Origin: an uncultured Collinsella sp.
Lineage (GTDB): Bacteria > Actinomycetota > Coriobacteriia > Coriobacteriales > Coriobacteriaceae
Length of the DNA: 12,529 bases
NCBI GenBank assembly: GCA_958452935.1
Contig: CAUDVX010000049.1
Span: 1 to 12,529, forward strand
Direction of reading: 5' to 3'
Shown here one piece after another: positions 1 to 5,513 of this stretch; positions within the stretch are counted from its first letter, which is position 1; every line of letters starts with the position of its first letter. The notes beneath the pieces were generated by a model. It had not been told where the DNA came from. It did not search any database and was given only the letters and a program-made list of their open reading frames with translations. The translations under genes were made by a program, and so were the position numbers.

Positions 1-62
1 ATGAGGGCACCTTTCATGCGGGTAAGTACCGGAAGCAAACCAAAAGCTGACCAAATGCCGAC
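1..62. other. Unassigned edge sequence
   Basis: I see no supportable gene, promoter or repeat in these 62 bases beyond the rnhB terminator. A plus-strand reading frame opening at base 1 runs antisense through the terminator and rnhB; its protein resembles no family I know and it is treated as a shadow. Confidence 0.5.
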
Positions 63-104
63 AAAAAACGGGCCGTACGCAACAATCACGTTGCACACGG
101 CCCG
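63..104 (-). terminator. Rho-independent terminator downstream of rnhB
   Basis: On the minus strand a 15-bp stem (arms 90-104 and 69-83, all positions paired, two of them G-T wobbles) closes a 6-base loop and runs straight into six T residues (complement of 63-68). It starts about 50 bases after the rnhB stop codon. This is a textbook intrinsic terminator and probably ends the rplS-rnhB transcript. The plus strand has no T-tract after the stem, so it should act in one direction only. Confidence 0.9.
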
Positions 105-153
105 CTACCAGCAGGTTTATAAAACGCCAGAGGTCCCTGTCTCCACAATTGAC

Positions 154-942
154 CTAGAAAAGGCGCTCAGTCTGCAGAAAGTTTCCGCAAAAGCTCACAC
201 GATGCAGCGGACAAAGTCCATGTTTGCGAATCGCCTCGATGTGCTCGGGGCTTGCGTAGCCCTTCGACTCGGCCAAATGATACTCGGGGTACTCGGCGTC
301 GTACTCGACCATCATCTCGTCACGCGTGACCTTTGCCATGATGGACGCCGCGGCGATACAGGCGATTTTGGCATCGCCCTTCACCACGTCGCGCTCGTTG
401 GGAACGGCGCCCAAGGGGTTGCCGTCCATAAGCACGCAATCGGGCTCGAGCCCCGTATCGGCCACGGCGCCCGCGACGGCAGCGCGGATGGCGCGGGCCA
501 TGCCCATGTCATCGATATCCGCAGGCGGGATATGGCAAAAACCAATCGCCGTCGCGACCTCGGCAATCTTCACCGAGAGCAGCTCGCGGCGCGCCGGCGT
601 GAGCTTTTTGGAATCGTTGATGCCCCAGACGCGCGGCTCCATGGGAAGACACACGGCGCACACCGTCAAAGGACCGGCCACCGAACCGCGACCCACCTCG
701 TCGACACCCACGACCACGCCATCCCCACCGAGTTCGTGCATCAGCTCGTACATGCCGTTGACGCGCTCGCGCTCGGCAAGTTCCTTGGCATGGCGCTTAA
801 GAGCGCGCTCGCAAGCCTTGATCACTTGCTGGCGCGGATCCTCACGATAATGCTCCACGAGGGCGGGGATCTCCTCAAACGTGGCGCTCGCCAGCTCGCC
901 GGCAACCTGCGATGCCGAAACCGAGCTCGTCATGTTGGCCAT
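154..942 (-). CDS. rnhB: Ribonuclease HII
   Basis: RNase HII cuts the RNA strand of RNA-DNA hybrids and removes single ribonucleotides misincorporated in DNA. The protein is 262 aa from the start chosen here. Counting from an upstream in-frame ATG at 960, the catalytic signature is DEVGRG with D87 and E88, followed by D179 in LMDGN and D214 in AKVTRDE, which together form the DEDD metal site. The KGY motif (around residues 233-235) matches the ribonucleotide-sensing Tyr of the family. About 80 residues precede the catalytic domain and are rich in charged helix, as in longer Gram-positive RNase HII proteins. The ATG at 942 is preferred because AAGGAGG lies 7 bases before it, whereas the ATG at 960 lies upstream of that site. 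It follows rplS by 93 bases with a terminator hairpin between them, so its expression may depend on partial readthrough. Confidence 0.95.
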   Translation of the reverse strand: MANMTSSVSASQVAGELASATFEEIPALVEHYREDPRQQVIKACERALKRHAKELAERERVNGMYELMHELGGDGVVVGVDEVGRGSVAGPLTVCAVCLPMEPRVWGINDSKKLTPARRELLSVKIAEVATAIGFCHIPPADIDDMGMARAIRAAVAGAVADTGLEPDCVLMDGNPLGAVPNERDVVKGDAKIACIAAASIMAKVTRDEMMVEYDAEYPEYHLAESKGYASPEHIEAIRKHGLCPLHRVSFCGNFLQTERLF

Positions 943-949
943 ATCGGGG

Positions 950-956
950 CCTCCTT
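950..956 (-). promoter_or_regulatory. Shine-Dalgarno site setting the rnhB start
   Basis: On the minus strand AAGGAGG is a near-perfect anti-16S match, 7 bases upstream of the ATG at 942. It overlaps the first codons of the longer open frame from 960, which argues against that longer start. Confidence 0.85.
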
Positions 957-970
957 GCATGCAAATCAGA

Positions 971-1003
971 TAAAAAGAAGGGCCACCCGAAGGTGACCCT
1001 TTT
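971..1003 (-). terminator. Intrinsic terminator between rplS and rnhB
   Basis: Minus-strand arms 992-1001 and 978-987 form a 10-bp stem with one G-T wobble, closed by a TTCG tetraloop and followed by CTTTTT. It begins about 35 bases after the rplS stop. Because rnhB follows with no obvious promoter of its own, it may work as a partial terminator that lowers rnhB expression relative to rplS. Confidence 0.85.
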
Positions 1004-1035
1004 GTCCAAACGAGTGGACAGACGCTGCGATCTTC

Positions 1036-1377
1036 TTAGCGCTTCTCGGGGATGCGAGCAGCCTTGCCCACCTTGTCGCGGAGGTAGTACAGCTTGGCGC
1101 GACGGACGCGACCATGACGGACGACCTCGAGCTTGGCGATCTTGGGGCTGTGAAGCGGGAAGGTACGCTCAACACCGACACCGAAGGAAATCTTGCGGAC
1201 GGTGAAGGTCTCACGGGCACCGGCGCCGGCCATGCGGATGACGTCACCCTGGAAAACCTGGATGCGCTCGCGGTCGCCTTCCTTAATGCGGTAGTGAACC
1301 TTGACGTTGTCGGCAACGCGGACCTGCGGGATGTCCTCGCGGATCTGCTGACGCTCGATTGCGCGGATGTAATCCAT
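1036..1377 (-). CDS. rplS: 50S ribosomal protein L19
   Basis: L19 is a large-subunit ribosomal protein located at the 30S-50S interface. The 113-aa product starts MDYIRAIERQQIREDIP and carries the family core with a V.V.Y.I.EG..ERIQ.F.G stretch, then TFTVRKISFGVGVERTFP.HSP and the basic C-terminal segment RHGRVRRAKLYYLRD.VGKAARI. The length is normal for L19 (about 115 aa). The ATG at 1377 is chosen over an in-frame TTG at 1383 because AAGGA sits 7 bases before the ATG and would be only 1 base from the TTG. The gene has its own promoter and a structured leader. In many bacteria rplS lies directly after trmD; here ppdK, its regulator and glyQS lie between them. Confidence 0.97.
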   Translation of the reverse strand: MDYIRAIERQQIREDIPQVRVADNVKVHYRIKEGDRERIQVFQGDVIRMAGAGARETFTVRKISFGVGVERTFPLHSPKIAKLEVVRHGRVRRAKLYYLRDKVGKAARIPEKR

Positions 1378-1390
1378 GTGCAATTCCTTA

Positions 1391-1425
1391 CTCTTCTAGA
1401 GGTGCCGTACCACCTTGGCCGGCAC
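1391..1425 (-). promoter_or_regulatory. Structured 5' leader of rplS (candidate autoregulatory element)
   Basis: The rplS leader holds two consecutive hairpins on the minus strand. The first pairs GTGCCG (complement of 1420-1425) with CGGCAC (complement of 1402-1407) and can extend inward by three pairs past a single bulged A. The second, CTCT-AGA-AGAG (1391-1401), ends just before the Shine-Dalgarno site at 1385-1389. L19 leaders that bind the protein are known in other bacteria, so autoregulation is plausible, but I cannot match this to a known family by eye. Confidence 0.45.
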
Positions 1426-1446
1426 GTAGTTGAACAAACGTATTCG

Positions 1447-1474
1447 AGTATACACGCGCGGGTTTCTGCTGCAA
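1447..1474 (-). promoter_or_regulatory. Putative promoter of rplS
   Basis: The minus strand carries a near-consensus -10 TATACT (complement of 1447-1452). The -35 is weak: TTGCAG at 1469-1474 with a 16-base spacer. Predicted transcription would begin near 1440, giving a leader of roughly 60 bases that contains the two hairpins. It lies downstream of the ppdK 3' hairpin, which fits rplS-rnhB being a separate transcription unit. Confidence 0.5.
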
Positions 1475-1520
1475 GAACAATTTTTTAAGCAGACAAAAAG
1501 ACAAAACCCGCACATGACAA

Positions 1521-1548
1521 CCGCCCGCCTCACGAATGAGACGGGCGG
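1521..1548 (-). terminator. Strong hairpin 3' of ppdK, likely terminator
   Basis: Arms 1537-1548 and 1521-1532 form a 12-bp GC-rich stem with one G-T wobble and a TTCG tetraloop on the minus strand, 38 bases past the ppdK stop. The T-tract after the stem is poor (TTGTCATG), with better T-runs only 15-25 bases later. It could be a termination or 3'-end-stabilising structure; intrinsic termination here may be imperfect. Confidence 0.6.
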
Positions 1549-1586
1549 CATGAAGGGGGCTACGCTAGGCGTCTATACCCAAAACG

Positions 1587-4337
1587 TTAGGCGGAACGCT
1601 TGGCCTCGAGCTTGGCCTGGGCGGCAGCCAGGCGTGCGAGGGGCACGCGGTAAGGCGAGCAGGACACATAGTCCACATCGGCCACATTGAAAAGGCCCTT
1701 GATGGACTTGGGGTCGCCGCCGTGCTCACCGCACACGCCAAAGTGCATGCCGGGGTTGGTGGCACGACCCTTCTCGACGGCCATGCGCACGAGCTCCAGC
1801 ACCGCCGAGTCGATAGTCTCGAAGGGGTTGTCCTTCAAGATCTTCTTGTGCATGTACAGCGGAATGAACTTGGCCTCGGCATCGTCGCGGGAGAAGCCGA
1901 AGGTCGTCTGGGTGAGATCGTTGGTGCCAAAGCAGAAGAAGTCGGCGTGCTGGGCGATCTCGTCAGCGACCATGCAGGCGCGCGGCAGCTCGAGCATCGT
2001 GCCCACTGGAATGTCGAGCCCGACGCCCTCCTCGGCGGAAACCTCGGCGATCACGCGCTCGATGACCTCGCGGGTCTGGACATGCTCGGCCGTGATGGAA
2101 ACGAGCGGAACCATGATCTCGGGGCGCGGGCCGACGCCTTCCTTGATAAGGCGAGCGGCAGCCGTTGCCACGGCACGGACCTGCATGAGCGGCAGGTCAC
2201 CAAAGACGACTGACAGGCGCACACCGCGCAGGCCGAGCATCGGGTTGGACTCGACCATGCCGTCGATACGGCGCAGGCGGGCACGCAGGGCGGCAAGCTC
2301 TTCCTCGCTGGCGCCGGCGGCTTCCTTCTTGGTGATGGCGACCTCGAGCTCGCGAGGATTATCCAGGAACTCATGAAGCGGCGGATCGAGCAGGCGAACG
2401 ACCACATCGCGACCGGACATGGTCTTGAACATCGCCAAGAAGTCCTCAGTCTGAACCTTGAGCAGATCGGCCAGGGCCTGCTGCTTCACGGCCTCGTCGT
2501 CGGACAGGATGAAGCTCTGGATAATGTTCTTGCGATCGCCAAGGAACATGTGCTCGGTGCGGCACAGACCGATGGCCTCGGCGCCAAACTCGAGCGCGAG
2601 CTCGGCATCCTCGGGGTTGTCGGCGTTGACGCGCACGTGGTTGGCGTGACCGTCGGTCTCGTCCAGGCGGATCTCATCAGCCCAGGACAGGATGGTGTCC
2701 AAGTCGCCAGTGAGCTCGGCCGAAACCAGATCGACGGCGCCGTCGACGACGATGCCCTGAGTGCCGTCGATGGAGATGATGTCGCCCTCGTGCAGCACGC
2801 GATCGCTGCCCTCGATACGCACGACCTTCTCAACCGCGTCGATATGGAAACGCTCGACACCGCAGACGCAAGGGGTACCCATGCCACGGGCAATAACGGC
2901 GGCGTGGCTCGTCTTGCCACCATGGCTCGTCAAGATACCCTCGGCGGCGACCATACCCTTCAGGTCGTCGGGGTTGGTCTCCCAACGGACCAGGATGACC
3001 TTATGGCCCTCGGCAGAACGCGCAACGGCGTCATCGCTCGAGAACACGACCTCGCCCACGGCGGCACCGGGACTGGCGTTAAGGCCGCATGCGAGCGCCT
3101 CGTACTTCTTGGAGGAGTCGAACTGCGGGTGCAGGAGCTGGTCGAGCTGCGCGGGATCGATGCGGCTCACGGCCTCCTCACGGGTGATGAGGCCCTCCTC
3201 GACCATCTCGATAGCGATGCGCAGGGCGGCGGTTGCGGTACGCTTGCCCACGCGGGTCTGGAGCATCCAGAGCTTACCCTGCTCGATGGTGAACTCGATG
3301 TCGCACATGTCGCGGTAGTGATCCTCAAGCGTCAGGAAGACACGCTCAAGCTCCTCACCTGCGGACTCGAGGCCCGGGGTGGTCTTGAGGTCGGCGATGG
3401 GCTCGGTGTTACGGATGCCGGCGACGACATCCTCGCCCTGGGCGTTGACCAGAAAGTCGCCGTAGAACTCCTTGGTGCCGTCGGCCGGGTTGCGCGTAAA
3501 GGCGACGCCGGTCGCCGAGGTCTCGCCCTTATTGCCAAAGGCCATAGCCTGGACGTTGACGGCGGTGCCAAGGTCGTCGGAAATGCCGTGCTGCCTGCGG
3601 TAGATGCAGGCGCGCTCGTTCATCCAGCTACCAAAGACGGCCTGGATAGCAAGGCGCAACTGGAGCTCCGGATCGTGCGGGAAGATGGGCTTGCCGTCGG
3701 CGACCTCAAGCTCGGGATACAGGGAGGCCTCGACGTTGTTGGAGAAAATGCCCTTGAAGGTCACGACGAGCTCCTGAAGGTCCTCGGCCGAAAGCTCGGA
3801 GTCGACGCGAACGCCGGCGACCAGGCGGGCCCGGGTCAGGGCGTTCTCGAACAAGTCGGCATCGACACCCATGACGACGTTGGAGAACATCTGGATAAAG
3901 CGACGATAGCTGTCCCAGGCAAAGCGCGGGTTCTGCGTCTGGGCGATAAGGCCCTGGACGGAATCGTCGTTGAGGCCCAAGTTGAGGACCGTGTCCATCA
4001 TGCCGGGCATGGAGAACGGAGCGCCCGAACGAACCGAGACGAGCAGCGGGTCACGGGCGTCGCCGAGCTTCTTGCCGCAACGAGCCTCGAGGTCGGCCTC
4101 GGCGGCAACGATCTCGTCGAGCGCGCCTTCGGGCCAAACGTTGCCGGCACCAGAGTACTCGACGCAGATCTGGCAGGTAATGGTAAAGCCACCGGGAACC
4201 GGCAGGCCGATACGGCTCATCTCGGCAAGGTTAGCGCCTTTGCCGCCAAGCACGAAGATCATAGACTTGTCGCCCTCAGTGACACAGGTGCCCTGGGCAT
4301 CGGCTCCAAAACGGTAAACCCTCTTGCAATCGCTCAC
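1587..4337 (-). CDS. ppdK: Pyruvate, phosphate dikinase
   Basis: PPDK interconverts pyruvate + ATP + Pi and PEP + AMP + PPi in the cytosol, acting in gluconeogenesis or PPi-linked glycolysis. The 916-aa length is normal. An N-terminal ATP-grasp region opens with VLGGKGANLAEM (29-40). The swivelling phosphohistidine domain has GGKTSHAAV with catalytic H478 and T476, the residue targeted by the regulatory protein in plants and bacteria. The C-terminal PEP/pyruvate barrel shows LCRTEHMF (591-598), LLDPPLHEF (649-657), FGTNDLTQ (803-810) and GVCGEHGG with the catalytic C869. Translation starts at GTG (4337) with GGAAGGGG 7 bases upstream, and the first residues align with the usual VY.FG start of the family. 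Its regulator gene lies immediately upstream on the same strand. A 266-base intergenic region suggests ppdK also has its own promoter. Confidence 0.98.
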   Translation of the reverse strand: MSDCKRVYRFGADAQGTCVTEGDKSMIFVLGGKGANLAEMSRIGLPVPGGFTITCQICVEYSGAGNVWPEGALDEIVAAEADLEARCGKKLGDARDPLLVSVRSGAPFSMPGMMDTVLNLGLNDDSVQGLIAQTQNPRFAWDSYRRFIQMFSNVVMGVDADLFENALTRARLVAGVRVDSELSAEDLQELVVTFKGIFSNNVEASLYPELEVADGKPIFPHDPELQLRLAIQAVFGSWMNERACIYRRQHGISDDLGTAVNVQAMAFGNKGETSATGVAFTRNPADGTKEFYGDFLVNAQGEDVVAGIRNTEPIADLKTTPGLESAGEELERVFLTLEDHYRDMCDIEFTIEQGKLWMLQTRVGKRTATAALRIAIEMVEEGLITREEAVSRIDPAQLDQLLHPQFDSSKKYEALACGLNASPGAAVGEVVFSSDDAVARSAEGHKVILVRWETNPDDLKGMVAAEGILTSHGGKTSHAAVIARGMGTPCVCGVERFHIDAVEKVVRIEGSDRVLHEGDIISIDGTQGIVVDGAVDLVSAELTGDLDTILSWADEIRLDETDGHANHVRVNADNPEDAELALEFGAEAIGLCRTEHMFLGDRKNIIQSFILSDDEAVKQQALADLLKVQTEDFLAMFKTMSGRDVVVRLLDPPLHEFLDNPRELEVAITKKEAAGASEEELAALRARLRRIDGMVESNPMLGLRGVRLSVVFGDLPLMQVRAVATAAARLIKEGVGPRPEIMVPLVSITAEHVQTREVIERVIAEVSAEEGVGLDIPVGTMLELPRACMVADEIAQHADFFCFGTNDLTQTTFGFSRDDAEAKFIPLYMHKKILKDNPFETIDSAVLELVRMAVEKGRATNPGMHFGVCGEHGGDPKSIKGLFNVADVDYVSCSPYRVPLARLAAAQAKLEAKRSA

Positions 4338-4384
4338 GATACTTCCCCTTCCATGCGCTCTCGCGCACGACCGTGGTAACGAAT

Positions 4385-4405
4385 CGGCCCGCCGGATGCG
4401 GGCCG
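4385..4405 (-). promoter_or_regulatory. Perfect 8-bp stem-loop in the ppdK leader
   Basis: CGGCCCGC and GCGGGCCG form a perfect 8-bp stem with a 5-base loop, 48 bases upstream of the ppdK start. No T-tract follows, so it is not a terminator. If transcription starts at the nearby TATAGT, the structure would sit at the very 5' end of the mRNA, where such stems can protect against decay. Its role is inferred. Confidence 0.4.
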
Positions 4406-4412
4406 TGAGGGA

Positions 4413-4418
4413 ACTATA
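4413..4418 (-). promoter_or_regulatory. Putative proximal -10 box for ppdK
   Basis: Minus-strand TATAGT (five of six consensus) would place a start site near 4405. No recognisable -35 lies 16-18 bases upstream, which would fit an activator-dependent promoter using the GGTAAAC-type motifs at 4460-4507. This is a weak call by sequence alone. Confidence 0.3.
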
Positions 4419-4459
4419 CGGCGGGTTTTGAATGGGCTTGAGCAGAGGATACGCGGTTT

Positions 4460-4507
4460 GGTAAACGTGCTAAAACTAGCGGTAAACGGTAGGTAAAGGT
4501 GGTTACC
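4460..4507. promoter_or_regulatory. Candidate operator array upstream of ppdK
   Basis: Plus-strand GGTAAAC occurs at 4460-4466 and 4481-4487, and GGTAAAG at 4492-4498. The starts are 21 and 11 bases apart, close to two and one turns of the helix. The last copy forms a perfect inverted repeat GGTAA-N6-TTACC at 4492-4507, the shape of a dimeric regulator site. GCTA-N4-TAGC (4469-4480) lies between the first two. The regulator is unknown. The array lies upstream of the proximal -10 and downstream of the distal candidate promoter, so it could activate or repress. Confidence 0.4.
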
Positions 4508-4512
4508 TTATG

Positions 4513-4543
4513 AAGATACCACTACATGAGACTCGCAGGTCAA
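4513..4543 (-). promoter_or_regulatory. Putative distal promoter for ppdK
   Basis: The minus strand has TTGACC (complement of 4538-4543, close to the -35 consensus) and TATCTT (complement of 4513-4518) preceded by TG one base away, an extended -10. The 19-base spacer is longer than ideal. It lies in the AT-rich part of the intergenic region after the regulator gene. Confidence 0.3.
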
Positions 4544-4603
4544 ATGCAAGTTATTTGCTAAATCGCTTTATCAGTATCAGGTATTTTAAGCTAATCCAAT
4601 AAG

Positions 4604-5479
4604 CTAGCTTTGTTGGGCGCGGCAGGCGGCACGGCGAGCTCTTGCCTCTTGAATCTCTTCGAGGTGAGCGATGATCTCGGAGGCGCTTTCCTCGATCGCC
4701 TTGCCGTCGGTGCGCACCACAAAGCAACCCAGACGTTTCATGAGGGCACGAGCCTCCTCGAGCTCGCCGCGCACGCTCTCGGGCTCGGCATAAGAGCCGG
4801 CGACGGCGCGGGCATAGTCGTCGCCCAGGCGGCTATCGCGAATTTCTGAAATCACATCGACGGTCGAAATCAGACCGAAGAGACGCATCGGATCGACCTC
4901 GTAAATCGACTTGGGCGGCTCCATACCGTGCGCCAACGGAACGTTGGCGACCTTGTAGCCCTGATAGGCCAAATACATCGACAGCGGCGTCTTGGATGTG
5001 CGCGAAACGCCCAGCAGCACGATATCGGCATCCGACAAATCATCGCAGCCGCGCCCGTCATCGTGCTCAACGAAGTACTCCATGGCCTCGATGCGGTGGA
5101 AATAGCGATCGTCGGTCTTGTGAATCACACCCGCCACTCCTTTTGGCGGCACGCCAATAAGCGAAGACAGCACCGCAAGCGTCGGGCCGATCAGGTCGAC
5201 CGAGCGAATGTGCAGCATGCCCAAGTAGTCGAGCACGCGAGCACGAAGCGCCGGATCGACGATGGTATGGAACACGGCGATATCACGATGGTCGGCATCG
5301 ACTCGCGGGCCCACAAACGACTTGACCTGCTCCACCGAGGTCACCTTAGACAGACGTAAAACACGAAAAGCCCCTTCATCAAATTGCCCGGACGCCGCAA
5401 GCACCACCTCACAAGCGGTATCACCGAGCGAGTCGGAGACAACGATAACGGTGGGACGAGCGGTGACCGGGCAATCCAT
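4604..5479 (-). CDS. Pyruvate, phosphate dikinase regulatory protein (kinase/pyrophosphorylase, DUF299 family)
   Basis: This family switches PPDK (or PEP synthase) off by ADP-dependent phosphorylation of the Thr two residues before the catalytic His, and on again by Pi-dependent removal that releases PPi. The 291-aa protein has the family N-terminus with VIVVSDS.G.TA (11-22), the segment YFHRIEAMEYFVEHDDG (126-142), and the P-loop-like nucleotide motif LLGVSRTSKTPLSMYLA (155-171), with G157, S159, K163 and T164 visible. A basic, Ala-rich tail ends the chain. The ATG at 5479 has AAAGGAG 6 bases upstream. The gene follows glyS by 34 bases and precedes ppdK, whose GGKTSH motif keeps the target Thr, so PPDK rather than PEP synthase is the expected substrate. 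The glyS-regulator adjacency is also known from Firmicutes (yqfL near glyQS). Confidence 0.95.
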   Translation of the reverse strand: MDCPVTARPTVIVVSDSLGDTACEVVLAASGQFDEGAFRVLRLSKVTSVEQVKSFVGPRVDADHRDIAVFHTIVDPALRARVLDYLGMLHIRSVDLIGPTLAVLSSLIGVPPKGVAGVIHKTDDRYFHRIEAMEYFVEHDDGRGCDDLSDADIVLLGVSRTSKTPLSMYLAYQGYKVANVPLAHGMEPPKSIYEVDPMRLFGLISTVDVISEIRDSRLGDDYARAVAGSYAEPESVRGELEEARALMKRLGCFVVRTDGKAIEESASEIIAHLEEIQEARARRAACRAQQS

Positions 5480-5513
5480 GCGGGGCTCCTTTTGCGCTTA
5501 TGCGCAGGCTAGC

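Noticed and set aside
1..996. A 331-aa plus-strand frame open from the window edge
   Set aside because: It reads through the rnhB terminator stem and antisense to rnhB, with His/Arg-rich sequence of no known family.
2373..4379. A 668-aa plus-strand open frame opposite ppdK
   Set aside because: Antisense shadow of ppdK: low-complexity Gly/Leu/Asp/Val composition and no recognisable domain.
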